Notes: a model not told the origin generated them from the sequence alone. A stretch of DNA of 64,000 bases from Gonocerus acuteangulatus (GCA_946811695.1 OX328127.1:48685774-48749773), one strand, 5' to 3'; positions 22,351-32,748 are shown, counted from the stretch's first letter. Program-made: numbers and translations.

Positions 22351-24160
22351 ATGGAAATATAATTTTTTTTCAGGCCAACAATGTGCTTAATGCCATCAAA
22401 TAAAATGTTATTGAGTTTTAGATCAGTATAGCGTTTTTAAGCTGACTATTATTGTCTAAACCTTGCAGCGTATCATTCGGAAGGATTGCGAGGATTCTGA
22501 GAAAGAAAACATAGTAAAATAGGAAATTTGTCTTCCCAGGAGAAAGAGAACCCCTAACTCCAGAAGCCATACCTAACAAAGGCCCTGGATTATTCCAAGT
22601 TTTCTGGAAACATCCTTTCCTAAAGGCCATTAAAAACCCCTCCAAGGACAAACGGCCATATTCCAGACCATTCTCAACAGCCCAAGGAGAGAGAGTTGTG
22701 TCCCCAAGACATCTGCTCTCCCGTCTGCGGCCTGCTTATCTACAGCCTTAGGAAAAGGGGGGGATTTTTAACTGTTTATTACCATTCCACTTTTATACTA
22801 CACCCTTCCTGTTGGGGGGTTTGGCAGTCGGCCATTCCTAAGGGGAGTTATGGCTATGGTCTGAGGGGGTTATGAACACCCTTTATTTGTCCCTTAGCAC
22901 ATGCTATTACGCCGCCTCCGGTGTACGCTTTCTGCATCTGCAGTGCTCCCTTATATCTCATTCCTGCTATATTGGCCCGTGTAAAAGCTGTTTTCCCACC
23001 AAAGGGGTGAATAGCATCACATTATATTTATTCCTCTCGTCCCTTTTATAACCCCAGGCACATAGTACAACGTATTTCTCCTGAAATTACAAGCTTGTTT
23101 TCGATCATCAAGATATAAAGTAGTTTTTATCCTTAGTCATGTCAGCAATATATTATTTTTATTTAATTCTATGAATCTTTTTGATTGATATTGTATATTT
23201 AGTGGGCTAAGTTAACTCAATGGCAGAGAGCTCGAGTTATATGCAAGAGGACCTGAGTAAGTTATGCAGAACAGGTAAGTGGGCTCGTAATTTGGAGTAA
23301 GTAAATATGTGATTAACTGTGACTGTCTCATAAGCATTTTAATATAAGAAAAAATGTGAAAATCTGTCTGTTTTGTTTTTTACATTCCTTTAACAAGACC
23401 CATCTACAAAACCTTTTTGGGCACCTAAAGAAGGGTATTTCCGAAATGAGGTTACATATTTGTAAATTGTAACATCAGAAAGTATTACAGAATAGAATAA
23501 TCAGCATGATGTGTGACTATCAACCCAATAAATTTGGAGAGCCCACTTTAAGTAATTTGTGTAAATAAAACAATCTTATTCTTCCGGGCAGTATCTATAA
23601 AGATTCTTAGACATTTTTTAAAACGTCTTTCATGAGTACACCCTCATTAGGTACATTCCTCTGAAAAGTGTTAAAGACGACTGAAATGTTACAGTAGAGA
23701 GAAAACAAGGATATAACCATACTTGTAATCTGGTAGGGGAAAAAAGAGAACTAGGAGAAATGTAGAACGAGAGAAAAAGAGAGAGAGAAATAGAATGTAT
23801 GAATGGAAGTGAGAGAAGGAAGGAAGACCTGGTTCTGATATGTAATAAGAGAGGAAGGCCTACCCGTTTAAGATTCCATAATGAAATGTCAATAGCACCG
23901 ATTCCTCGAGGCTGGAAATGCTGGAACGAAGGGGATGGTAGGAGTTCCTGGACTCCAGCACTAACATAACCTCCTTTCTCCAATACCAATTCTGCCCTTT
24001 TATATCTTCCATATATGTACCTACATTTAATATAAAACCTCCAAGAAACGGAGAGAAAATTTCAAGTCATGTATTAAAAATAATAAGGAAAATCAAAATG
24101 ATTTCAAAATGAATTTTCGAACCCACATGATTAATTCTAATGTTATTATAATAATCCTTT
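22351..24160. other. Intergenic, mostly unrecognised
   Basis: A moderately GC-rich patch runs from about 22550 to 23060. A degenerate fragment of the Ile-type SINE head lies near 23205-23260. The 119-codon minus-strand ORF at 23630-23989 runs through a purine-rich GAGA stretch and has no recognised domain. Confidence 0.45.
23205..23260 (+). mobile_element. Degenerate Ile-type SINE head fragment
   Basis: 'ttaactcaatggcagagag' resembles the A-box region and 'gaggacctgag' the B-box-proximal part of the SINE at 4832. The rest of the body is absent. Confidence 0.4.
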
Positions 24161-24164
24161 TATC

Positions 24165-24420
24165 GCATTTCCTCCGTCCCTCCATAGGGAGGGAAACCTG
24201 CTTATAAGTTTTATCTCATGACGCAATCCGGAAGCGTCAACTACAAAATTTCAAGTTTCACAAACAGTAGATCACAAAAATAACGGTTAAAATTTGTATG
24301 TTTGTGTGTATATATATATATATAAATTTGTCTGTTCGCTCTCTAGCCTGCTCAAAACGATTTTGTGTTCATAGGCTTATCGGTACACTTGACAGTTGTT
24401 GTTCATTGACAAAGGAAACG
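24165..24420 (+). repeat. Repeat family C leader with internal (TA)n
   Basis: A hairpin-like 'ccctccatagggaggg' start, the blocks 'ctcatgacgcaatccgg' and 'aacggttaaaatttg', a (TG/TA)n at about 24303-24322 and 'tctgttcgctctctag' all recur in the same order on the minus strand at 37270-37490. There they form the 5' part of the Helitron-like copy. This copy appears to have lost or diverged in its 3' half. Confidence 0.55.
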
Positions 24421-24648
24421 AATGAAATCATTTTTTAATGCAGTATCTGTAACTGATTTCCTTGCTAATTTTCAGTCGGATACGTAGAAACGATGGATTA
24501 ATTTTCTAGCTGTTTGGCGTGGATACCACCAATGATATTTAAATTTTCGTTAGGTTTGGAGTTAAGGAAGTTTTAGGGAAAAAACTGTATTAACAAGCAT
24601 GTGCATTTTGGGGATTTTCGTATATTTTTGCATTGCCGTATTGCATAT

Positions 24649-24921
24649 GGGGCCGAGGTTAGCTCAGTGATAGAGCACTCGACTAATAAACTGGAGGACC
24701 CGAGTTCACGAAAAATTCTTCTTGTGTCATCGCTCGAGGGTTGAATTTGGGGTCCCAGATCATCCCTAGGCTCACCCAGCTTTTAACTAATTAATCAGTA
24801 CCTGAAAAGGGAAAAATCAGGCGGTCGGAGCACAGTACTGACCACACTCAGAATCAGATATGTCTACAGTATCTGCCCCTCTGGGCACTTGTGTTCTGTA
24901 ACAGGGCTAATTTTTTTTTTT
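24649..24921 (+). mobile_element. Ile-type SINE, diverged copy with shortened body
   Basis: The head keeps 'ggttagctcagtg' and 'gactaataaactggagga', but the B box is interrupted ('gagttcacg'). The body lacks several segments found at 4832-5165. It ends 'ctgtaacagggctaa' followed by a T run, the same T-rich ending as at 46251. Confidence 0.8.
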
Positions 24922-25159
24922 ATTGTTTGATTTGTTTATAACTGATTTTAGCAGAAAAATTAATTTGCTAGTAAACAAGATATTTAAAATGAGAATGAAT
25001 TTTTCGTTGCTGTGCTGCCAGACAGAAAGTCACAGAGTGATTAATTTCCGCTGGTGTATGTTTTTAGTACACAACATATCCCTTTTCTTCGATATTTCAT
25101 GAGAGGTTGCGTAATGTTGGTTTTAGGTGCGTAATGTTAAGTACACATATTCCAAGTTT

Positions 25160-25235
25160 CCCAAATTACTCCAGGGTTAAGAAGTTTAGATGGCGCAGAA
25201 ACACGCTAGGATGACGCAGTTCCTGCGCGTCGGAC
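25160..25235 (+). repeat. Terminal palindromic block (best copy)
   Basis: The core 'gacgcagttcctgcgcgtc' is palindromic and is preceded by 'aaacacgctaggat'. It matches 1555-1600 and 6690-6725. It could be the end of the element that starts near 24165, with the SINE at 24649 lying inside it. Confidence 0.5.
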
Positions 25236-25409
25236 TGTTACTAGTTGATATTACACTAAAGTTTTAATTTTAATCGTGTTTCTTTCCTCGCTATAGAAGT
25301 GAAAATTCACTTACGACGTCGAACCGAATAGGCAAAAGTGTGGACAAGATATGTCCACAGTTCATAGCCCACAAAGATTAATCGCGAAGAAACTGTTTTT
25401 TTAAATTTG

Positions 25410-25411
<2 letters not shown>

Positions 25412-25456
<45 letters not shown>
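25412..25456 (+). repeat. (TA)n microsatellite
   Basis: About 45 bases of TA, ending directly at the terminus of the transposon at 25457. Confidence 0.95.
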
Positions 25457-25460
<4 letters not shown>

Positions 25461-26060
25461 GGTGATTCAGGTCTACGTAACCAAACTTCAGGAGGTGATT
25501 CTAGACATCTTTTCCAACAAAAAAGTTCATTTAAAGTATAGTCAGATTTCGAAAGGAAAAGGAGCTATGTCCAAATTTCTGTTTTTTTAGGTAGACATAT
25601 TTTTAATTGAATAAGAAATAATTGCTCAAAACCCGTTGAACATGATGAAATTCTAATTATGTCACCATAAAAAAGTTTTTTCACTTGAGATATATGTCCC
25701 ATTTTGTGTTTTCCAATTTTTCGTTGATAGTTAGCACTAAAAAAAATTCAATTTAATATAAAAAGTTTAAAATTGACGAAATTGCAATTGGACCTTTGTC
25801 AACTTGGTCGGTGGGAAGCTATCCATAAGAACCACGAATCTATCCCGTATGAGAGCGGAACAGCTTCCAATGTAATAGGTCGACCGGTCGGGAATCATGG
25901 TTGACTGAAGAAGATATTCGTCCAAAATTCCGCACCACAAGGATTAACATGAGACCAATTATGGAAATTGGGACTATTAAATGTTCCATCTCGTGTGAAT
26001 TTGGCCTGGTCTGTCCACAAAATGTTGTGGCCGAACTGAGGATTAAAATGTATCCGCCCG
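25457..26060 (-). pseudogene. Decayed Tc1/mariner-type transposon with DDE transposase fragment
   Basis: The element end 'acagggtgattcaggtctac' abuts a TA repeat, giving a TA flank. On the minus strand, 26043 down to about 25930 reads 'ILWTDQAKFTRDGTFNSPNF' followed by 'HNWSHVNP', the block around the first catalytic Asp of a mobile-element transposase; the usual Glu after that Asp is Gln here. After a stop and frameshifts, 'VPLSYGIDSWFLW' (about 25865-25825) aligns with the block before the second catalytic Asp, which is itself lost. The N-terminal DNA-binding half and the other end are not recognised. It is inactive. Confidence 0.7.
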
Positions 26061-26930
26061 CGATGTTATAGTTTTTTTAGTGTTATTTGAAATTTTGTTC
26101 TAAAATATTTCAAATGATGTGGAAATTTTGGTATACATTTATTTAACTATCCTGAAATGATTTTGAATTTTCCCCTCAAAATGCCTAGTCAAAACATGTG
26201 TCCCAAATACATCATGCAAATAAAGAATGATAAATCAATAAAAATTTAGAAAACATAAAATGTGACATATCTGTCAAAGGTTTAGGTAGGTTTAGGTACG
26301 TGTAATGGCGACCTTCATTTAAATTGTATTCTTTGTACAAATGACCTCATACAGTATATAAGAAAATCTTTAATCTTGAGAGTTTTATTACATTTTTAAC
26401 ACGGTGGCTGTCCTCGTTTCGTTATTAAGGCAATTTTCTACAAATGGATAATTCTTAAATTTGGCTTGAGTTTTTACGAAAGGCCTAACCTTCTTTGCGT
26501 CTGCAATAGTAACTACTGCGTTCGCTGTAATCTACTATTATCCGAATAACCCCTGCTGTTGATAGTAATTAATTCGATAATTATAGATAGGTTGAAGGGG
26601 GAACTGCTTGCTTTACCGGAGGGTGTGGTTCTACAAGTGTAGTACAGAGAGCGAACCTTGTTCCTCGGCTATACACACACATTCTATCGGGTCCTATGAT
26701 ATATAACCACACTTTTGACCTAGGCAATAAATCTCAAGCAATTTATTTCCTCGATCGTAAATTAAAAAAAAATTACTAGTCAGACAATATATGAATGAAT
26801 GCAATAATAATAAAATAGCATTAGTAGATTTTTTTTTTACTTTTAACTAAGCCGTCATATTGTGGACAATAAGACTCTGTAAAATATAAATAACATACTA
26901 GGATATATACACACACACAAATACATGCAT
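26061..26930. other. Intergenic, no recognised feature
   Basis: AT-rich with a less AT-rich patch at about 26580-26700. It may hold diverged transposon sequence belonging to the element at 25457, but nothing can be identified. Confidence 0.45.
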
Positions 26931-26945
26931 ATGTACATATATATA

Positions 26946-27036
26946 GTTACGAGAGAGTATCTATATGTAAATAAATATATTCTCTCGTAACGTTTCCTCT
27001 TCCACTTATATTTTTAACCCCTTCTTTTAATAATAA
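26946..27036. mobile_element. Short MITE, partial copy
   Basis: An inverted repeat 'gttacgagagagtat' ... 'atattctctcgtaac' is followed by 'cttccacttatatttttaac' and 'cttcttttaataata'. The same sequence forms one arm of the fuller copy at 28993-29118. The left arm outside the hairpin is missing here. Confidence 0.55.
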
Positions 27037-27153
27037 TTTTATTTATGTAGATTAGTTTGTTCCCTTCTGATTTAAAAAAAAAAAAAAAAAAAAAACTTTT
27101 AATTTACTTATTGATTGTTTTGGACTAAGTTATGAGATGACGACTACTATGTA

Positions 27154-28882
27154 CAGGGTGTCCCGTAAATGTCTAGTCATATTGTGAAGGGTGATAGAGG
27201 ACCCTTAGGGGAACAAAAAATGTTTTATGACGATTTCCCGAATTCTCGCCCATAAGGGAGAAAACGTCGTTTTATTGTTTTTTCGAGACAAACGTGGTTT
27301 TTAGAAGAATAATCGTTGTAGCTCCGTCCCAGGTGGTTCTACTAGAAAGGTAGTGAAACCAATCGAAAGATGAGTAAATTTACTATAAGACTAGTTGAGA
27401 GTAAACGTAAAAATGAATGAATGTAAGTATGTATATCTTACCAAAAGAAGGCAATTCTAAATTTCCTGACATTTTATTGATATTTCTTTCCAGCGTTACT
27501 CCTCAATAAGCAGGATCTGAGATTTCCGGGTTTCAGAAAAACTTCCTCATTTAACCAGCTTTCCATTCATGTATCACAACCCTGTGTTATTGAAGTATTT
27601 GAACGATTTAAGAACAAAAGTTTTAAAAAAAACATGGATCTGTGAAAAGAAAATTATATTTTTTTCTTCAATTTATTCAAAAAGCTGAAGGGAAATATTT
27701 TTTTTATAAATGTTTATATAAATATTAAGTAAATATTTACTTAAAAGAATAAAAAAAATTACTTCCACGGATATAAAAAAAAAATCTTAAAACAGTAAAT
27801 AAATAAAATACACATTTATTTTGAATTTATTAATTCAGGTAACTAATACTGGGTCCAGGAGGCGGCCATTAAGGAACCCCAACCATACATTAACCTCAAA
27901 AATTACTATTTTTACCAATATCACGCATTTGAACACATTTTACCAGGACTATGTACATATTATTTATGAGGGATAGAATTTTTAATTACCACAAAAAAAA
28001 CGCATGGGCTCAGAATCCCAGTGAGTTTCACAAGCGTAGCCATCAGTATTAATTTAAGGTAAAGCATTTGTTTTCTAAATATAAGTACCTGTAAAAATGT
28101 GTTCAAATGCGTGATCTAGGTAAAAATAATAATTTTTGAGGTTAATGTATGGTTGGTGTTCCTTAGTGGCCGCCTCCTGGACCCAGTATTAGTTACCTGA
28201 ATTAACAAATTCAAAACAAATGTGTATTTTATTTATTTACTGTTTTAGGAATTTTTTTTATATTCGTGGAAGTAATTTTTTTTATTGTTTTAAGTAAATA
28301 TTTACTTAATATTTATATAAAAATTTATAAAAATAAATATTTCCCTTCAGCTTTTTGAATAAAATGAAGAAAAAAATATAATTTTCTTTTCACAGATCCA
28401 TGTTTTTTTTTAAAACTTTTGTACTTAAACCGTTCAAATACTTCAATAACACAGGGTTGTGATACATGAATGGAAAGCTGGTTAAATGAGGAAGTTTTTC
28501 TAAAACCCGGAAATCTCAGATCCTGCTTATTGAGGAGTAACGCTGGAAAGAAATATCAATAAAATGTCAGGAAATTTAGAATTGCCTTCTTTTGGTAAGA
28601 TATACATACTTACATTCATTCATTTTTACGTTTACTCTCAACTAGTCTTATAGTAAATTTACTCAGCTTTCGATTGGTTTCACTCCCTTTCTAGTAGTAC
28701 CACCTGGGACGGAGCTACAACGATGATGTTTCTAAAAACCACGTTTGTCTCGATAAAACAATAAAACGACGTTTTCTCCCTTATGGGCGAGAATTCGGGA
28801 AATCGTCACAGAACATTTTTTGTTCCCCTAAGGGTCCTCTATCATCCCTTACAATATGACTAGACATTTACGGGACACCCTG
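27154..28882. mobile_element. 1.73-kb foldback element with ~0.8-kb inverted arms
   Basis: Left arm 27154 to about 27945 and right arm about 28088 to 28882 are near-perfect reverse complements around a ~140-base centre. The termini are CAGGGTGTCCCG...CGGGACACCCTG, each next to a TA, which suggests a TA-targeting (IS630/Tc1/mariner-like) mobilising enzyme. No transposase ORF is present. A deleted relative is at 35395-36142. Differences between the arms are few single-base changes and homopolymer lengths. Confidence 0.9.
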
Positions 28883-28992
28883 TATAAGGAAATATTGTCT
28901 GTGAAGAGAGGCCAAATTTGCCAGAAACTAGTCGAAAATAAAATGGTTTAAAAGAAGGTTTGAAGCAATTTTGTGACCTAAAAGGCCTTTAT

Positions 28993-29107
28993 TAATAGAA
29001 GGGGATAAAAATATATGTGGAAGAGGTAAAGTTACAAGAGTTATATATATACTCTCGTAACTTTACCTTTACCTGAATTTTACTCGTTATTTTTAATAAC
29101 TTCTTTT

Positions 29108-29118
<11 letters not shown>
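28993..29118. mobile_element. ~125-bp palindromic MITE
   Basis: The unit starts 'ttattaatagaaggggataa' and ends 'taacttcttttaataa', with an inner inverted repeat 'gttacaagag' ... 'actctcgtaac'. The two halves pair over most of their length. A partial copy lies on the other side of the foldback at 26946-27036. Confidence 0.6.

Positions 29119-29166
<48 letters not shown>
29113..29166 (+). repeat. (TA)n microsatellite
   Basis: About 54 bases of TA next to the A/T-rich tail of the minus-strand SINE. Confidence 0.95.
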
Positions 29167-29171
<5 letters not shown>

Positions 29172-29185
29172 ATTTTTTTTTTATT

Positions 29186-29338
29186 TTTTAAGGTGCATCG
29201 ATAAATCGTGGCCATTAGCGCCGACGTCCAGGGTGCAGCCAGGAATTTTCTCAGCGAGCCCACCGCCAGGAGGGGATCATCGGATCACCACCTCCCGCGT
29301 ATGAATCTAGCGCGCTAGCCACTAGACCACGGGAGACC
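29186..29338 (-). mobile_element. Met-anticodon SINE, copy 2 (body shortened)
   Basis: Read on the minus strand, the head 'ggggtctcccgtggtctagt' and the 'gattcatacgcggga' loop are followed by a disrupted B box. The tail 'gtcggcgctaatggccac' and 'gatgcacctta' lead into an A-rich end. It is more diverged than the copy at 11819. Confidence 0.85.
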
Positions 29339-29371
29339 CCTTAATAACTTAATATTAATTACTTTATTTAT

Positions 29372-29508
29372 TTTAATTGTTCTCTTCTACGACAGTCTGT
29401 AGGTATATGTCTTATGGTTAGGAGTTGGTTACATTGTCTACATGTTGGTGCGTCCTGTTTAGTCATTAGGTGTCCGTGGGTAAGTAGAGAATGGCCAATT
29501 CGGAGTCG
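29372..29508 (-). pseudogene. LINE ORF2 C-terminal fragment, inverted segment
   Basis: On the minus strand this reads 'RLRIGHSLLTHGHLM', then 'CRQCNQLLTIRHIPTDC' and a stop, the Cys/His tail of the same LINE type as 17575 and 31279. Its upstream edge (29508) touches the plus-strand continuation of the same protein at 29509. The pair therefore looks like one insertion whose 5' part was inverted. Confidence 0.8.
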
Positions 29509-29885
29509 TTAAACATACCCACTGACCTTACAGAACACTTTTCCGATGGTAGCCATTATTTGAAACAGATTTTAAACACTTACAGACTACACAAATATAT
29601 CACAAAATTTAATGAACACATGAAAATGTTTACTCTTTCATTTTTTTATAACTTCCTTATTTTTATTTATTATTATTTTTTTTATATATATATTTCTTTT
29701 TTATAATTTTGGCTTTTAAATATATTTGCTACTTTTTCTGAAATTGTATTTATTTCCTTTATACTATCATTATCTATTATAATTTATTTCTTAATATTAT
29801 CATTTTGTTCGCAGCTGACGTTTCCATATAGACTCATAATTTGCTAGTCGCCTCCGTTCCGATCCAGCAATAAATAAATTATTTA
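29509..29885 (+). pseudogene. LINE ORF2 last codons and 3' UTR
   Basis: The frame 'LNIPTDLTEHFSDGSHYLK' followed by 'QILNTYRLHKYITKF' aligns with the final ~35 residues of the LINE at 31279 ('LDIPRDITALLTDSSHHID'). The 3' UTR is T-rich and ends with 'agtcgcctccgttccgatcc' and an AATAAATAAAT tail. That ending differs from the 17.5-kb and 31.3-kb LINEs, so this is a separate subfamily, shared with 13195-13290. Confidence 0.75.
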
Positions 29886-29984
29886 TTTTACTTTGTCAGC
29901 AATAGAAGATCACCGAAACGTTTTACAAACTCCATGATTCAATAAATAACTGACCCTTAGTACGTCTAATGTTGTTATAGTTAT

Positions 29985-30460
29985 GTAAATATATCACTTC
30001 GACCTTCACTAGTCACACTCCTTTACAAGACTATGATCCTCCCAATACTGACTTACGCCTGCCCTGTGTGGTATGGAACAAACACGACGAACATCAGACG
30101 ACTTCAGACTTTACAGAACAAAGTTCTACGGATTGCAACCAACGCCCCTTGGTTCGTTCGAAACAGCTTGCTCCATCGGGAACTGAGAGTTGATCCAATG
30201 GCATTTCATATAGAAGAATTGACCCGCAGATACCACGACAAACTGGATCTCTCTACTGGTGCCAAGAATTACCATCTGGGAGAACCTACAGCCCGACGCC
30301 TCAAGCCGAGGCTGTACCAAGACATTTAATTTTAATTCTTATTTTTTTTTCTTTTTTTATATTTTTGTTTTGTTTTTGTAAATAGCTATTTCTTTATTTC
30401 CATTTGTGTAAAAAACTAATTTTTTTGGTCCAAAATAAAGATGATATTTGTTTGTTTGTA
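29985..30460 (+). pseudogene. 5'-truncated Jockey-type LINE: RT C-terminus and 3' UTR
   Basis: The open frame to 30329 reads 'ILPILTYACPVWYGTNTTN', 'RLQTLQNKVLRIATNAPWF', 'LHRELRVDP' and 'RRLKPRLYQDI'. This is the typical thumb-to-end region of Jockey-clade reverse transcriptases (YA.PVW, LQ..QN..LR....APW, RLK). The frame is intact but only about 100-115 residues remain; polymerase and endonuclease domains are absent. A T-rich 3' UTR ends near an AATAAA at about 30435. It is a dead 5'-truncated insertion, but little decayed. Confidence 0.85.
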
Positions 30461-30664
30461 AATATAGTAACTATGTTGTAAACTGCACAGCTGTACTTCG
30501 TACGAACAAAATCGTAGCGTTCACGGCTTTGCTTTTGTAGGCCTCTAAGTACATTTTTTTAAGATTTTCTAACATAGGTAAACGCATGGAACCAGTTTCA
30601 AGGATATATTTATGATCGTTTTCGAGAATAGTAGCTACAACTAGTTTTCCTAATTAATTCCGAC

Positions 30665-30817
30665 TGCTGACTTACGTGCCAAACTTGCGACCCAGGAAGA
30701 CCTACCCACCTTATGAACTTTACTACAAAGACATAACAACAATTAACCGAAATACCATACATCAGAAGTGGCAACATGATTGGAATAATATGACTGAAAA
30801 CAAATTGAGACAAATCA
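30665..30817 (+). pseudogene. LINE ORF2 fragment upstream of an AT-rich insertion
   Basis: The frame 'YELYYKDITTINRNTIHQKW' followed by 'QHDWNNMTENKLRQI' is the linker after RNase H in I-like LINEs ('KWQ..W.....NKLR.I'). It breaks at 30817 and continues at 31279 with 'RQIKHILTDWPSAYRNSRRE'. The two parts share the 13-base 'ttgagacaaatca', the target-site duplication. Sequence from about 30480 to 30665 may be decayed RNase H, but this is unclear. Confidence 0.75.
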
Positions 30818-31278
30818 TTTAATTTATTTATTAAAAGTTTCACAGTTTTTAGCGATATACTCTATAACAATAAACGATGATTACATGATTACAAAATAAA
30901 TGATGATTACATAAATGATAATAACAGTGATTACAATAAATGATGATTTAACAATAAATGGAGATATGATGATTTGACAATAAATGATGATGACATGATT
31001 ATAGAATTCATACGCATATGTATATATGTGTATGAATTCTATAATATATTCTATATTACTGCACTATATCCTTATTGTTTATATTTACATTATACATACA
31101 TTATACATTATTATTATCTATAGACTTATAGCGTACATTATTATATCTATATAATTATTTTATTCATTAATATTATTATTATTACATTTATTCCTTATTA
31201 TTATATATATACTTATATTACACATTATTATTATTACTTATATTATACATTATTATTACTTATATTACACATTATTAT
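30818..31278. mobile_element. 461-bp AT-rich insertion inside a LINE, with 13-bp target duplication
   Basis: Exact direct repeats 'ttgagacaaatca' at 30805-30817 and 31279-31291 bound this segment. Its first half repeats 'aataaatgatgatt'-like units, its middle is a 42-base hairpin (31003-31044), and its second half repeats 'tattacacattattatta'-like units. No tRNA head, ORF or inverted termini are seen. A 13-bp duplication fits insertion by target-primed reverse transcription, so it may be a low-complexity retroposed sequence. Confidence 0.75.
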
Positions 31279-31825
31279 TTGAGACAAATCAAACACATAC
31301 TTACTGACTGGCCATCCGCTTACCGAAATTCCCGAAGGGAAAAAATAGTTCTAGCAAGGCTGCGAATAGGCCACACACGCATTACTCACGAATACTTAAT
31401 GACTAATACTGAACTACCAAAATGTCGGATTTGCAATACAGAACTAACAGTTAAACTTATATTAATCGACTTCCTTCTTATAACAAACTTGGACATACCA
31501 CGGGACATTACTGCCCTACTTACTGACAGTAGCCACCATATTGATGACATACTTACACATTTAAAAACCGTAAACCTGTACGACAAAATATAAAAATCTG
31601 ATGATTCTTTTATTTAAAAATTAAATAATTTTATCTTTTATCTCATATTTCAATTGTTGAATTATTATTTTTTTCTATTTATTATATTTTTTTTATTATT
31701 ATTTTTTTTTAATATGTAAATAGTAATACAGTATACTTAACTGGCGTAGGATAACAACATATCTATGAACAGCATATAGCTACAAAGTGGTGCATCGTTA
31801 AACAAAATAAATAAATAAATTAATT
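31279..31825 (+). pseudogene. LINE ORF2 C-terminus and 3' UTR (downstream part)
   Basis: The frame to 31593 reads 'TDWPSAYRNSRREKIVLARL', 'RIGHTRITHEYLM', 'CRICNTELTVKLILIDF' and 'LDIPRDITALL', ending 'YDKI'. The second His of the usual CxxC...H...C knuckle is replaced (VKL for VKH), and the final Cys by Phe, so the knuckle is damaged. The 3' UTR ends 'tagctacaaagtggtgcatc' then 'gttaaac' (31777-31803), followed by (AAAT)n. Confidence 0.85.
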
Positions 31826-31857
31826 TTCGGTTTCGGAACTACGAATAGTCGGATCTC

Positions 31858-31858
<1 letters not shown>

Positions 31859-31915
<57 letters not shown>
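31859..31915 (+). repeat. 57-base T homopolymer
   Basis: An almost pure T run just downstream of the LINE tail; it may be the A tail of a minus-strand retroposon whose body has decayed. Confidence 0.95.
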
Positions 31916-31922
<7 letters not shown>

Positions 31923-32500
31923 GTTTATTCAGACAGATGAGCAGTTTTAGGATTTTCATATTACTATTATTATACCATTCAAATAATACATATTACCAAA
32001 GGCTCACGACCAAGAACCTAAATTCCATGGAATCAAGTGGTTGTATGTATGTTGTGGTGCTTTAAAAATGTTAATATATTGGCAATGAAGGGGCTGAAGT
32101 GAAAGAGGAACTTCTATTAAAGCCAAAAATAAATTATATCAAAAGATACCTAATATGTTGTAAATTTTCATCGATATTTAGGCCTTTAGTATCCATACAT
32201 ATAGAAAGTATAAACAACAAAAATCATTGTACATAAGCATTGAATTTGTTGAAATCTACAACAGGAGCGCTGCAGATTGAAACATCTAGTGGCACCTATC
32301 GGTTCCAGCAGGAACTACTCTTTGTTCGCACTCTCGCGGCTAAAAAAATAACTAGTTCCATCTTTCCTCTCAATTCAAACTGACTATTTACAGGTGTACT
32401 TTTGTTATCATTGGAAAATTCTTTCTGTAAATAACTCAGATATTTTTTGAAACATCTGTAGATAAATATCTTTTTTTAACCTGATCAAGAGAAAGCCCTA
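31916..32500. other. Intergenic, no recognised feature
   Basis: No ORF or repeat is recognised between the T run and the SINE fragment at 32510. Confidence 0.45.
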
Positions 32501-32509
32501 TTCACATTT

Positions 32510-32620
32510 TGAAGGTAAGAGCTCCACCTCCGTGGGGAATTGAACCCACATCCAAACAGTGTAATATTCACGCCAAGGAAGTATTAAGTTATTTCAAACC
32601 GTTTAGCTACTATTAGCTAC
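32510..32620 (-). mobile_element. tRNA-derived SINE fragment related to 21640-21935
   Basis: On the minus strand a B box 'gggttcaattcccc' is followed by 'acggaggtggagctc', resembling the 'gctaggggtggtgg' continuation at 21.8 kb. The A-box side is weak. Confidence 0.45.
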
Positions 32621-32744
32621 AGTTTGCGCAGGAAACTAACAGAGGTTTAAAATTAATTACAACTAAAACTTAATTAAAATTAATATTTTTTTTTATCAAT
32701 AAATTTAAACTTTCAAACTACAAGCCCACTTATATTATAAATAC

Positions 32745-32748
<4 letters not shown>

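Noticed and set aside
23630..23989. 119-codon minus-strand ORF as a secreted or membrane protein
   Set aside because: Its middle is a translation of a GAGA-rich stretch, and no domain or splice context supports it.
30818..31278. Regularly spaced repeats as a CRISPR-like array
   Set aside because: Units are AT-rich, variable and without constant spacers; the segment is an insertion in a LINE in an animal genome.
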